64,000 bases of DNA from RGIG7179 sp051893555 (GTDB taxonomy: Bacteria; Bacillota; Clostridia; Peptostreptococcales; Anaerovoracaceae), in assembly GCA_051893555.1 (NCBI GenBank), contig JBJFHL010000011.1:8245-72244 (forward strand). Reading direction: 5' to 3'. A program made the position numbers and the translations under genes. Of this stretch, positions 1 through 8,297 are shown in pieces. Positions within the stretch are counted from its first letter, which is position 1, and each line of letters begins with the position of its first letter. Below the pieces are notes generated by a model. The model was not told the DNA's origin. It worked only from the letters and a program-made list of their open reading frames with translations, and did no database searches.

Positions 1-185
1 CCGGAATTCATTTCATTGATCTCCACGCCGGCATCCTTCAGGAATCCTCCGTCAATACCGATTTCACCGAATTCGTTTTCAATCAGAACCAGCTTTTCCC
101 CTTTATATGCTTCATCGATCAGCTTCTTGATCAGCGTCGTCTTGCCGGCTCCCAGAAAACCGGAAAAAATGTCTACTTTAATCAT
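1..185 (-). CDS. CobW/CobW_C-like GTP-binding protein (N-terminal part only)
   Basis: Only the first 61 residues lie in the window; the gene runs off the left edge. The N-terminus reads MIKVDIFSGFLGAGKTTLIK, a P-loop (GFLGAGKT) typical of the COG0523/CobW G3E GTPases, which handle metal insertion into proteins or cofactors. The segment LVLIENEFGEIGIDG that follows is also typical of the family. An in-frame ATG lies at 194, but the AAAAGAG ribosome site fits 185 better, at a spacing of about 8. The metal and client cannot be told from this fragment. A ferritin lies next door on the other strand, so a metal-related role is plausible but inferred. Confidence 0.8.
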   Translation of the reverse strand, partial: MIKVDIFSGFLGAGKTTLIKKLIDEAYKGEKLVLIENEFGEIGIDGGFLKDAGVEINEMNS

Positions 186-323
186 TTCGTTCATCTCTTT
201 TCTTCATAATTTCCCATAGCCGGTATTTTTACACCTGCCCGGCCAGCATTACTATTCTACCACATTCTGTCACAAATCAAAACAGAAAAACCCCATTTTC
301 TTCGTGTGTTTTTCGTGAAAACG

Positions 324-332
324 TGGTATAGT
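324..332 (+). promoter_or_regulatory. Extended -10 promoter for the Bfd-like/ferritin pair
   Basis: TGG followed by TATAGT (327-332) forms an extended -10 element about 38 bases before the ATG at 371. No strong -35 box is visible 17 bases upstream, which is usual for extended -10 promoters. Confidence 0.45.
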
Positions 333-370
333 ATTTCATATATGTTATGTGAGGAGGCGTGAATAAAGCA

Positions 371-565
371 ATGGATAAAACAGCAAGAGAATATGTCGTC
401 TGTCCCTGCCGGAAAGTAACCCGCGGAGAAATCGAAGACATTGTCAGAGAAAAACACATCGACAATCTGAAAGATCTCTGCGAAGCTGCCAACGCAGGCA
501 ATAAATGCGGCGGCTGCAGAGAAATGCTGGAACAGATTATGAATGAAGTTCTGGCAGCCATGTAA
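371..565 (+). CDS. Bfd-like [2Fe-2S]-binding protein
   Basis: This 64-residue protein has four cysteines, in VVCPCRKVT near the N-terminus and KCGGC near the middle. That is the layout of the BFD-like [2Fe-2S] domain (bacterioferritin-associated ferredoxin, NifU-middle/NirB families). Such proteins bind one [2Fe-2S] cluster and pass electrons. The ATG at 371 lies 13 bases from the GAGGAGG site at 351-357. A GTG at 359 is too close to that site. The gene sits 81 bases before a ferritin gene on the same strand, with no clear terminator between. This suggests it reduces the ferritin core to release iron, as Bfd does for bacterioferritin. That function is inferred from context. Confidence 0.75.
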   Translation: MDKTAREYVVCPCRKVTRGEIEDIVREKHIDNLKDLCEAANAGNKCGGCREMLEQIMNEVLAAM

Positions 566-646
566 CGATCGATCCTCTGACCGGCAAGAAAACCATCGAA
601 CTGGTTCGTAAAAAAGGACAAGAATAAGAAAGTGAGGTACATAACA

Positions 647-1159
647 ATGCTTGACAAAAAAGTCGTAGAATTATTAAACCAGCAGGTAAACAAGGAACTC
701 TATTCCGCCTATCTGTATCTGGATTTTTCCAACTACTATTATGATGAAGGCCTGGACGGCTTCGGCAACTGGTACAAGATCCAGGCACAGGAAGAACGTG
801 ATCACGCCATGCTCTTCGTACAGTATCTGCAGAACAACGGTGAAAAGGTTGTCCTGGAAGCCATCGACAAGCCGGCAGTTGCTCTGACCAGTGCCAAGGT
901 CGTTCTGGAAGAAGGCCTGAAGCACGAGCAGTATGTGACCAGCCTGATTCACACCATTTATGACGCTGCATACTTCGTGAAGGATTTCCGTACCATGCAG
1001 TTCCTGGACTGGTTCGTCAAAGAACAGGGCGAAGAAGAAACCAACGCCGAAGGTCTGATCAAAAAGTTTGAGCTGTTCGGCGGCGATCCGAAGAGCCTGT
1101 ACATGCTGGATAACGAACTGGGTGCACGGGTATACTCCGCACCATCCCTGGTTCTGTAA
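647..1159 (+). CDS. ftnA: Ferritin, FtnA-type
   Basis: This 170-residue protein has the length of a bacterial non-haem ferritin. It stores iron as ferric mineral inside a 24-subunit cytoplasmic shell. Ferroxidase ligands fall at the expected places: Glu17 in NKELYSAYLYL, Glu50 and His53 in QEERDHA, and the later EQGEEE motif carrying Gln and Glu. The C-terminus LGARVYSAPSLVL is atypically hydrophobic. The ATG at 647 is preceded by GTGAGG at 632-637. A GTG at 632 would overlap that site and is unlikely. The gene is followed directly by a hairpin terminator and is probably cotranscribed with the Bfd-like gene upstream. Confidence 0.93.
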   Translation: MLDKKVVELLNQQVNKELYSAYLYLDFSNYYYDEGLDGFGNWYKIQAQEERDHAMLFVQYLQNNGEKVVLEAIDKPAVALTSAKVVLEEGLKHEQYVTSLIHTIYDAAYFVKDFRTMQFLDWFVKEQGEEETNAEGLIKKFELFGGDPKSLYMLDNELGARVYSAPSLVL

Positions 1160-1182
1160 CAGTTCGTCACAATCTGAAAGAA

Positions 1183-1221
1183 AAAGGCAGCTCTGCATTT
1201 CCGCATTGCTGCCTTTTTTTA
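1183..1221. terminator. Bidirectional terminator between ftnA and the XRE gene
   Basis: AAAGGCAGC (1183-1191) pairs with GCTGCCTTT (1208-1216), with an inner TGC/GCA pair, and is followed by a run of T. On the minus strand the A-rich left flank also supplies a T-rich tail, so it can end both convergent genes. Confidence 0.85.
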
Positions 1222-2247
1222 TTCCTTTTCCCCGATCCTGCATGCTGCAGAAATCGCTGCGAAAACGCAACCTGCCACCGGCCATACCAGCCAGGTGATA
1301 TGCCAGTCTCTGGACAGGAAACTCCATGCCAGATAAATGGCAGCCGTCAGAGGCCAGAAGATGGCACCAATCTTTCCTGCCAGAGAATTCTCACCGGTCT
1401 TCGGATCATAATCCCCTTCCTTCAGAAGCCGGTCGTAACTGCCCCAGGTAATGGCAGCACTGACAAAGAGGTAAACCGCAAAGGAAACCACGATGAGCAG
1501 AAATCCAACTGCCAGAATCTCAAACACGTCCTTTTCCCAGAATGCGCCGATCAGGATTGGAATCACGGAAATCAGGCAGAGTGTCACGCCGAAGGTGATG
1601 TTTTTGGTAAATACCGGCTGATACACCTTTCTCTGCTGCTGGATCTGAACGTCCACTCCGTATGCCAGGGCAAACCGGCCTTCCGTAATATATGCATACT
1701 CCCGCTCCGCGATACCGTAACGGATAAAGGTCATGACCGGCCAGATCAGGATCAGGAACAGGCAAATGAGACCGATCAGGCCGCCCTGGTTATCATCCAG
1801 CGGAATCACACCGCAGCTCCCCAGACCGCCCAGTTCAATCAGCAAAACCGGCGAGAGAACGCACATCATCACGCCAAATCCCATTCTGGATGCCCAGCTT
1901 GCTTCATGCTCCAGGAAGTCAGCAGCTTCCTCCCTGCCGATTCGCCGCCGCGCGACGACCGCTTCATGATTCATCTCCTCTGTCTCATCCGGATACGGTT
2001 CCGCAGATTCCGCCACAATTTCCGTTTTCGCTGCGATTTCTTCTCTCTCATATTCTTCCTTCAGCAGAAAATCTGTGCTGACACCAAAAATCCGGCTGAG
2101 CACAAGGATTTTGTCCAGATCCGGCACCGACTGGCCGCTTTCCCATTTGGATACGGACTGCCGCGACACCTGGCAGAGTCCCGCCAGTTCTTCCTGTGAC
2201 CATCCCTGCTTTCTGCGCAGGGTCATGATTTTATCCCCTAAATTCAT
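1219..2247 (-). CDS. XRE-family DNA-binding protein with C-terminal membrane domain
   Basis: This 342-residue protein starts with a Cro/CI-type helix-turn-helix (about residues 5-60), including WSQEELAGLCQVSRQSVSKW. An acidic linker follows, and then about six hydrophobic segments from residue 120 to the end. This design is common in Clostridia: a DNA-binding domain tethered to a membrane part of unknown input, often autoregulating its own locus. The start is the first ATG after a short leader. The gene is convergent with ftnA and shares its terminator. Targets and signal cannot be read from sequence. A smaller protein with the same N-terminal plan lies at 63374-63967. Confidence 0.75.
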   Translation of the reverse strand: MNLGDKIMTLRRKQGWSQEELAGLCQVSRQSVSKWESGQSVPDLDKILVLSRIFGVSTDFLLKEEYEREEIAAKTEIVAESAEPYPDETEEMNHEAVVARRRIGREEAADFLEHEASWASRMGFGVMMCVLSPVLLIELGGLGSCGVIPLDDNQGGLIGLICLFLILIWPVMTFIRYGIAEREYAYITEGRFALAYGVDVQIQQQRKVYQPVFTKNITFGVTLCLISVIPILIGAFWEKDVFEILAVGFLLIVVSFAVYLFVSAAITWGSYDRLLKEGDYDPKTGENSLAGKIGAIFWPLTAAIYLAWSFLSRDWHITWLVWPVAGCVFAAISAACRIGEKE

Positions 2248-2339
2248 CGAAATCCTCCGTTATTCATTCTTCATTCATTGATCTTTCATCCATTCAGCCA
2301 TTGGTGCACCTGGCCTGTTTTCTGCTCTCAGTATAACAT

Positions 2340-2387
2340 AAAAAGCGGTTGACAACTACCAATTACCATTGGAAATTCGTCAACCGC
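2340..2387 (-). terminator. Terminator downstream of the nitroreductase gene
   Basis: GCGGTTGAC (2345-2353) pairs with GTCAACCGC (2379-2387). On the minus strand the stem is followed by five T. The loop holds a second small dyad, CCAAT-TACC-ATTGG. It lies 25 bases after the nitroreductase stop. Confidence 0.8.
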
Positions 2388-2412
2388 CGGTTGCATTTTC
2401 ACTATTTTACGA

Positions 2413-2940
2413 CTATTCTACATAATAAACGTAGTTTTCCTTTCTCGGAATGGCTTCTCCCGCCGGCCCGTCTGCATATCCCAGAATGCAGTGTCCGATT
2501 CCCTCATACTCGCCTTCAATGCCAAGGGATTTCAGGATTGCCTTGCCTTCTTCGCTTTCGAATTCTTCCTTGGCCCGGTGAATCCAGCAGCTGCCGATGC
2601 CCAGCTCGCTGGCTGCCAGCATCAGATTGCCCATGACCAGACTGCCGTCATACACATGGGTCGGGATCGACTTGTCCGCCAGCACCACCAGAACCACCGG
2701 TGCTCCATAGAACGGATCCGTTCCTTCCTCAGCACCCATAATCTTTGCATTCATGGCCGAGAGCCGGTCGCGGATTTCCCGGTTGGTGACTGCCAGGATG
2801 ATCGGCGCCTGTTTTCCCATGCCGGTTGGTGCATAGGTGCCTGCCTTTACGATCTGCTCAATGATTTCCTTTGGCACCATGTCCGGCTTATAGCTTCGAA
2901 CACTTCTGCGATTTAATAAAACTTCCATCGTTTCACTCAT
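2413..2940 (-). CDS. Nitroreductase-family flavoprotein
   Basis: This 175-residue protein has the single-domain length of small nitroreductases, which use FMN and NAD(P)H to reduce nitro groups, quinones or flavins. The N-terminal LLNRRSVRSYKPDMVP is the family's phosphate-contacting RRSxR motif. The mid-protein YAPTGMGKQ and the late GIGSCWIHR / EGIGHCILGYA segments also match. The start codon is the first ATG of the frame, ATGAGTGAAACG. The gene stands alone with its own terminator. The substrate is unknown. Confidence 0.85.
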   Translation of the reverse strand: MSETMEVLLNRRSVRSYKPDMVPKEIIEQIVKAGTYAPTGMGKQAPIILAVTNREIRDRLSAMNAKIMGAEEGTDPFYGAPVVLVVLADKSIPTHVYDGSLVMGNLMLAASELGIGSCWIHRAKEEFESEEGKAILKSLGIEGEYEGIGHCILGYADGPAGEAIPRKENYVYYVE

Positions 2941-3100
2941 TGTTTCTGCCCTCTTTCTTTTCGTTGCTTTCCGTTTTTACCTGACATACCTGTATATTTT
3001 TTACCCATTTACCACTTCGCCAAACATGGCATCTTCCACGGTGTCCGGCATGGCTGGAGTACGTTCTATGTAAAATGTTTCAGAAATTGACTTTTTTCTG

Positions 3101-3130
3101 TTGTTTCCTGCGGTTCTTTTGAGGTATTAT
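3101..3130 (+). promoter_or_regulatory. Promoter of the TPR/DUF4037/DUF4125 cassette
   Basis: TTGTTT (3101-3106) and TATTAT (3125-3130) are separated by 18 bases, about 60 bases before the first ATG of the cassette. Confidence 0.5.
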
Positions 3131-3189
3131 ATTCTTAGAATTTATGGAAGAAAACGGTTCGGATTTCGAACCAAGAAGGAGAAAATAGT

Positions 3190-4053
3190 ATGGATATGAA
3201 TGGATTTTTTTATCAGGTAGACCAGCTCCTCATGGAGAAAAAAATCGATGAGGCTGAAACATATATGAAGGACAGTCTGGCACAGGCAGAAGAAGAATGT
3301 GATGCGGGTGCCATTATCTCCATCTGCAACGAGCTGGGCGGCCTGTACCGCGCCCTTTCCCGCTATGATGAGGGCATTCCTCTGTATGAAAAAGCGCTGC
3401 AGTGCATCCACGATCTGGGGCTGGACGGCACGGAACACCACGGAACCACGTTGGTCAACTACGCTACGACTTACACCATGATGGGTGATGTTCCAAAAGC
3501 GCTGGAACTGGATACGGAAGCCGCCGGCATCTTCTCCAGTGCAGGCTTCGCCATGGATTACCGGCTTGCCACATTATATAATAACATGAGTTTTCTCTGC
3601 ATGGATCTGGGGCACTACGAGGAAGCGGAGACAAGCCTCAACGACGCCCTCTATATTCTGAAGGCGCTGGATGACAGCGAAATCGATGTGGCAGTGACCT
3701 ATTCCAACCTGGCCAATGTATATCTGGCCATGGATCGTCTGGAAGAAGCCAAAGTTACAGTAAAGAAGGCGCTGGATCTGTTTATTGCCGAAAGTGGTGA
3801 CACGGATGTTCACTATGCCGGTGCGGTCAGCACCCTGGGTGCCATCTACTTCCGGGAAGAAAACTGGGAAAAGGCTGCGGCTCTGATGGAAACTGCACTG
3901 AAACTCAATGCCAGGGACTATGGAGAAGAGAACCAGAGCTATGCAATCCTCAGCAGCAACCTGGCGGACTGTCTGGAAAAGATGGGTCGGCAGGCAGAGG
4001 CGGAGGAATACCGTGCGAAAGCGGCTTCCATCATGGAAAGGATCGGCCTGTGA
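3190..4053 (+). CDS. Tetratricopeptide-repeat protein
   Basis: This 287-residue soluble protein is almost entirely TPR helices. Repeats such as GGLYRALSRYDEGIPLYEKA, LGHYEEAETSLNDALYIL, MDRLEEAKVTVKKALDLF and EENWEKAAALMETALKL recur about every 40 residues. TPR arrays bind partner proteins, and no enzymatic domain is present. AAGGAG sits 8 bases before the ATG. The stop codon overlaps the GTG start of the DUF4037 gene (GTGA), so translation is coupled. The partner is probably one of the two downstream products, which is an inference from the operon. Confidence 0.8.
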   Translation: MDMNGFFYQVDQLLMEKKIDEAETYMKDSLAQAEEECDAGAIISICNELGGLYRALSRYDEGIPLYEKALQCIHDLGLDGTEHHGTTLVNYATTYTMMGDVPKALELDTEAAGIFSSAGFAMDYRLATLYNNMSFLCMDLGHYEEAETSLNDALYILKALDDSEIDVAVTYSNLANVYLAMDRLEEAKVTVKKALDLFIAESGDTDVHYAGAVSTLGAIYFREENWEKAAALMETALKLNARDYGEENQSYAILSSNLADCLEKMGRQAEAEEYRAKAASIMERIGL

Positions 4054-5018
4054 AGGGGCTTGCTTTATCAAGAGCATACTACGATGCCTTCGGCAGCCGT
4101 ATTCTGGAAGCTGCGGATCAGCTGGATCCGGGGCTTGCTTCCCGTCTTTCCATCGGTCTGGTCGGCGAAGGATCTCAATGCTTCGGCTATGACGATGGGA
4201 TCTCCCAGGATCATGACTTTGCACCGGGATTCTGCGTATTTCTGTCCGATGCGGATTTTCAGGCTTTCGGTACGGCCTTGCAGGCTGTCTACCGTCAGCT
4301 TCCAGACAGTTTTCAGGGGTTTACCTGTGAAAACATCATCGCCGGGGATCGTCTCGGAGTCATGGGCTGCAGTGAGTTTTACAGCCGATTTACCGGTGTT
4401 CCCGAAACGATTCTGGACTGGCTGTTTCTGCCGGAATCTGCTCTGGCGGCTGCCACAAACGGACAGATCTGGCAGACCGGCTGCAGCGAGTTTGATTCGA
4501 TGCGAAGTCTTCTTTCCTCCTTCTATCCGGAGGATATCCGGCGAAAAAAGATCGCAGCCCGGGCGGCTGTGGTTTCGCAGGCCGGTCAGTATAATCTGCT
4601 GCGGCTGATCCGACGGGAAGATGAAGTGGCTGTCCTTTTCGCCATGAGCCGGTTTGCAGAGGCGGCGATTTCCATGATCCATCTGCTTCGCCGCCGTTAT
4701 ACACCATTTTATAAATGGGCTTTCCGCAGTCTCTCCGACATGGCGGAAACGGATCCCCTGGCAGACGACTGCTGCCGGCAGCTGAAAAAATTGCCGGAGG
4801 TGGGGATTTTGCTCCGTCAGGGAAAAAAAGAAGAGGCAGAAAGTCGGGCCTTCCAACTGACCGAGATCATCTGCGAGAAGATTGCCCGGGAGCTGCGCAG
4901 CCAGCACCTGTCGGAACACGCCGGCAGCTTCCTGCAGGATCATCTTACAGATATTATGAACGGAATTGAGGATTCGCAGATCCGATCCATGCACCCCATG
5001 GCGGATCCGGCAGTCTGA
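4050..5018 (+). CDS. DUF4037-domain protein, nucleotidyltransferase-like
   Basis: This 322-residue protein carries the DUF4037 signature GEGSQCFGYDDGISQDHDF near residues 33-51. The GS followed after about 11 residues by DHD resembles the metal-binding motif of the nucleotidyltransferase fold. The rest is helical and has no known catalytic residues that I can place. It starts at GTG 4050, with AAGGA 7 bases upstream and overlapping the TPR stop. The substrate is unknown. I infer from the operon that it works with the TPR and DUF4125 proteins. Confidence 0.75.
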   Translation: MKGLALSRAYYDAFGSRILEAADQLDPGLASRLSIGLVGEGSQCFGYDDGISQDHDFAPGFCVFLSDADFQAFGTALQAVYRQLPDSFQGFTCENIIAGDRLGVMGCSEFYSRFTGVPETILDWLFLPESALAAATNGQIWQTGCSEFDSMRSLLSSFYPEDIRRKKIAARAAVVSQAGQYNLLRLIRREDEVAVLFAMSRFAEAAISMIHLLRRRYTPFYKWAFRSLSDMAETDPLADDCCRQLKKLPEVGILLRQGKKEEAESRAFQLTEIICEKIARELRSQHLSEHAGSFLQDHLTDIMNGIEDSQIRSMHPMADPAV

Positions 5019-5074
5019 ACGGATTCTTTCCGCAGCCAGCATACAACTTCCGTTATGAGCAAAGAGGTAAATCT

Positions 5075-5698
5075 ATGGAACAGTTTAACAGACAGAAAAC
5101 AATCGAAACCATCATTCAGACAGAATGGGACATGTTTCAGCAGACCGATAACATCGGCGGACGGGCCAGCTGTCAGGATGACCCGGAGACTTTTTACATC
5201 ATGCGGGCCAGCCAGTATGAGAACTGGACGGATCCCATGCTTTCCTGCTGGGCGGACTTTCTGGAAAAAAGCAAAAATGAAGGCCGTAATCTTGTGACCG
5301 AAAAATACGGCCGCATGATGCAGTATACGGACCTTCATTACTATAACAAATATTTGGCTGGAAATTTACCAGCCGTTTCCCAGAAATGTTATCGGCTCAT
5401 CAATGCCATCGTTCCGCAGCTGATCGCCTGGGAGGAGGAATTCGCAGCAGCCTGGCCGAAGCTTGCCGATACCGGCAGGCCGATCACTTCCGATGGGGAC
5501 GCCAGCGGCTTCACGTCCATGGAAACTTACGCCAGGGGTGAACTGGAAACCTATCCGGAAGAGCTGCTGCAGCTTTATGCGGACTATGTGGCAGATCTGA
5601 AAGCTGCCGGGAAATCCCTTTCTGTGATGAACCAGCAGACCATGGTCTCCTATTACGGCTATGACTCCATCGAGGAGGCGGAGGCGTCGCTGGCCTGA
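5075..5698 (+). CDS. DUF4125-family protein
   Basis: This 207-residue protein matches what I know of DUF4125: an aromatic-rich helical protein with motifs such as EWDMFQ and FYIMRASQYENW near the N-terminus and MQYTDLHYYNKY mid-protein. No biochemical function is established for the family. AGAGG sits about 7 bases before the ATG. It is the third gene of the TPR-DUF4037-DUF4125 unit, 56 bases after the previous stop. Its 3' end overlaps the convergent helicase gene by 40 bases, with no terminator between them. Confidence 0.75.
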   Translation: MEQFNRQKTIETIIQTEWDMFQQTDNIGGRASCQDDPETFYIMRASQYENWTDPMLSCWADFLEKSKNEGRNLVTEKYGRMMQYTDLHYYNKYLAGNLPAVSQKCYRLINAIVPQLIAWEEEFAAAWPKLADTGRPITSDGDASGFTSMETYARGELETYPEELLQLYADYVADLKAAGKSLSVMNQQTMVSYYGYDSIEEAEASLA

Positions 5699-7545
5699 TA
5701 TTCTTCAGGCAGAACGTCATCCGGCGTAACATGCTCCGTTTCACGAATCCTGCGTGTCGGTGTGAACCACTCTCTACGGCGGGAAGGCCGGTGGAAACAG
5801 CGGTCGCATACATTGAACCGGAAGCCCGGCGGAAGCGGCATGCCGCAGTATTTGCATTTTCGCAGGTACTCCTGCTTGGTTTCCAGAAGAAGCTCGTTGA
5901 TCTTCTCGCAGAGGCGAAGCTTCTCCTCCATGGTTTCATCTTTTTCGCCGGCTCGCTTGAGCATACGGCTGTATACATCCAGCGCTGCATACTGAAGCTC
6001 ACAGTCTTCCAGTGTCAGCGCTTTTTCATCGATAAATTCCGGGTGCGGCATGGATTCTTTTCGGAAAAATGCCTGACAGCAGGATTTCCAGTAGGACACC
6101 AGCTCCGGTGATTTCACGTCTACCGGACAGGTGATACAGGAAAAGATTTCTTTTTTGGTCGCCTTCTTCGGCACCGGTTTCATTTCCTGATAAAGCACCA
6201 TGGCTTCCCACATGTCTTCCCTGCTGAAGCCCTCCACCTCCGGCAGGTCCTCCCAGGTTTCCAGCAGTTCCTGCAGCGGATATTCCGAAGACAGGGCTTC
6301 CTGCGGGAACGGAATGGTCAGATGGGTCACCGGCGGCGTTTCTTCCCGCAGGCACTCTTCAATCAGTTCCGGTGTATCCATGGTCAGCACATAGCCCACA
6401 TCATATTTTCCATACCTGCCTGCCCGGCCTGCGATCTGTTTCACTTCGCTGACCTGCAGCCGGCGAGTGGAAACGCCGTCGTATTTCTTGGTTTTGCAGA
6501 AGATCACCCGGCGGATCGGCAGGGATACACCCATGCCGATGGCATCTGTGGCCACCACCACGGTGGTTTTTCCTTCTGCAAATTTCCGCACTTCTTCTCT
6601 TCTGGACGGTGGCGGCAGCGCGCCGTATACCACGCTGGCCTGTACACCTTTCTCCTCCAGTTCTGCCGCGATCCGCAGCACTTCCCGTCTGGAAAAGGTG
6701 ATCAGCGCATCGCCCGGTTCCACCTGGGACAGGTCCTCAAAGGTACCGGCAAATTTCAGCGGTGTCAGACGCTCATGGTGAATCACTTCATACCGACTTC
6801 CGGTATTTTCGATCAGGCTCTCGATGATAGACAATCCCTCCGGGGCGGTGCAGATATGCATTTCGTCTGTATCGATGGACAGGATCGCTCTCGTCCAGTG
6901 GCTGCCCCGCTCTCGGTCTGCCACCAGATGGGCTTCATCGATGACCACCACATCATAATGCTGGTGATAATCACACATCTCGATGGTAGACGCCACCTTA
7001 TTACTGAACGGAATGTCTATTTTTTCTTCGCCGGTCAGCAGGGAGCATGGAACACCCTGTTCATTCAGTGTGTCGAAAACCTCCAGCGCCAGCAGCCGCA
7101 GCGGTCCCAGATAGGCCCCCTTGTCTGCCCGCTTCAGCGCCTGCAGAGCGGCATACGTCTTTCCGCTGTTGGTCAGACCCACATGGATATAGACCCGTCG
7201 ATACATATCTTTCGCCTGCTCGATCATTTCCATGCCACCGTAAGAAAGCAGCAGATTCCGCATGGCATCGGTCCGTTCTTTCTGTTTTCGCCGCATAGCT
7301 TCCACTTTGGCGAAATCCCGTTTGAAGTACGGGTCTGCCGCGATCATCTCTGCTTCGCTCTTTTTCCAGTAGTGGCGATTGTCGTCTTTTCCCAGCCCCA
7401 GGTCGCAGCCTCTGCCTGCAGGCGGGAAATGTTTCTTGATCAGAGAGTCGGTCAGCCGGTACTGTGCGGTCAGCTCCGCCCGGGAGAAATATTCCGCTCT
7501 CAGCCTCTTCTTTTTACTTCTGTGTCTGTTTCTCTTTTTTGCCAT
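5659..7545 (-). CDS. Suv3-like superfamily 2 RNA helicase
   Basis: This 628-residue protein has superfamily 2 helicase motifs arranged as in mitochondrial Suv3: Walker A GLTNSGKT (residues 123-130), DEAH (204-207), and motif VI QIAGRAGRYG (371-380). The tract KTYAALQALKRADKGAYLGP after motif I is Suv3-like. The N-terminus is very basic (KKRNRHRSKKKRLR) and may bind RNA. Near residues 565-590, CKYCGM and NVCDRC form a likely zinc ribbon. Suv3 enzymes unwind RNA for exonucleolytic decay; a similar role in RNA turnover here is an inference. It lies 39 bases after the membrane-anchored protein gene and is probably cotranscribed with it. Confidence 0.8.
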   Translation of the reverse strand: MAKKRNRHRSKKKRLRAEYFSRAELTAQYRLTDSLIKKHFPPAGRGCDLGLGKDDNRHYWKKSEAEMIAADPYFKRDFAKVEAMRRKQKERTDAMRNLLLSYGGMEMIEQAKDMYRRVYIHVGLTNSGKTYAALQALKRADKGAYLGPLRLLALEVFDTLNEQGVPCSLLTGEEKIDIPFSNKVASTIEMCDYHQHYDVVVIDEAHLVADRERGSHWTRAILSIDTDEMHICTAPEGLSIIESLIENTGSRYEVIHHERLTPLKFAGTFEDLSQVEPGDALITFSRREVLRIAAELEEKGVQASVVYGALPPPSRREEVRKFAEGKTTVVVATDAIGMGVSLPIRRVIFCKTKKYDGVSTRRLQVSEVKQIAGRAGRYGKYDVGYVLTMDTPELIEECLREETPPVTHLTIPFPQEALSSEYPLQELLETWEDLPEVEGFSREDMWEAMVLYQEMKPVPKKATKKEIFSCITCPVDVKSPELVSYWKSCCQAFFRKESMPHPEFIDEKALTLEDCELQYAALDVYSRMLKRAGEKDETMEEKLRLCEKINELLLETKQEYLRKCKYCGMPLPPGFRFNVCDRCFHRPSRRREWFTPTRRIRETEHVTPDDVLPEEYQASDASASSMES

Positions 7546-7584
7546 TGGTATATTCAGTCTTTCTGTTGATTTTTTCTCGCGTTT

Positions 7585-8136
7585 TTATTTTCTCCGCTTC
7601 CCGAGAAGCTCTGTCAGTTCCGTATCGTCCAGGATCTTCAGGTCTTCCAGAAGCATATTATCCGCATATTCTGCCGCTGCACGGACACGAACCGGATCCT
7701 CGGCGTTTACCTGCACAACGACATCCATAGTTTCTCCGCCGTCTCTGCAATCCATACCAATAACTTTCACAATGCTGCGTGCATCCTCTGCAAGCTTCAG
7801 ATACCTGCTGCATGTTCCGCTGTCCAGAAACTTCCGAAAACCTTCTTCCGTAAAACAGTCCCCGACTTTTGCCATCCACAGTCTGAACTCCTCTTCCGCA
7901 GAACACTGACGCCCTCTTTCATACAGTTCAGGCTGCGGCCAGGTAAAGATTGCCTGTATCACCTTGTCTGCCGGCTCATCTTCATATTGTCCGGACAATC
8001 CTCCCATCAGAGAGGCACTTTCTTCTGCCATTCTTCTCTCTTCCTCGGCTTTCGCACCGGATTTTGACGATTTCACGATGATGATAATTACGATCACCAG
8101 AATCCAGAACCACCCGATCTGAATCGAAAATCCCAT
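7585..8136 (-). CDS. Small membrane-anchored protein of unknown function
   Basis: This 183-residue protein starts with a single hydrophobic segment (IGWFWILVIVIIIIV, residues 7-21). A charged, probably coiled linker and a soluble domain of about 130 residues follow. I do not recognise the family. The soluble part has the alternating pattern of a small alpha/beta domain and ends in KRRK. GGAGG lies 8 bases before the ATG. A good promoter sits 51 bases upstream. The Suv3-like helicase is downstream in the same direction, so a link to RNA metabolism at the membrane is possible but unproven. Confidence 0.6.
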   Translation of the reverse strand: MGFSIQIGWFWILVIVIIIIVKSSKSGAKAEEERRMAEESASLMGGLSGQYEDEPADKVIQAIFTWPQPELYERGRQCSAEEEFRLWMAKVGDCFTEEGFRKFLDSGTCSRYLKLAEDARSIVKVIGMDCRDGGETMDVVVQVNAEDPVRVRAAAEYADNMLLEDLKILDDTELTELLGKRRK

Positions 8137-8186
8137 TTTTTATTCCTCCATATCCCATTTACTATATCTTGTTCTTCTAATCTAAT

Positions 8187-8215
8187 ATTCTAACAAAATT
8201 TTCCTTCACGCACAA
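8187..8215 (-). promoter_or_regulatory. Promoter of the membrane protein/Suv3 unit
   Basis: On the minus strand TTGTGC (8215-8210) and TAGAAT (8192-8187) are separated by 17 bases. It faces away from the GNAT promoter 11 bases further on. Confidence 0.6.
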
Positions 8216-8225
8216 GGGGAATCTG

Positions 8226-8254
8226 TTGCACGCCGCATCAAAGCGTGGTATTCT
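8226..8254 (+). promoter_or_regulatory. Promoter of the GNAT gene
   Basis: TTGCAC (8226-8231), a 17-base spacer ending in TGG, and TATTCT (8249-8254) form an extended -10 promoter. It is back to back with the promoter at 8187-8215. Confidence 0.6.
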
Positions 8255-8297
8255 GTGTATGAGTATTTCAGAAAGGATTGTGCCAAGAATTGTGACC

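Noticed and set aside
3087..3130. TTGACT (3087-3092) as -35 for the TPR cassette
   Set aside because: It lies 32 bases from the TATTAT -10; TTGTTT at 3101 has proper spacing.
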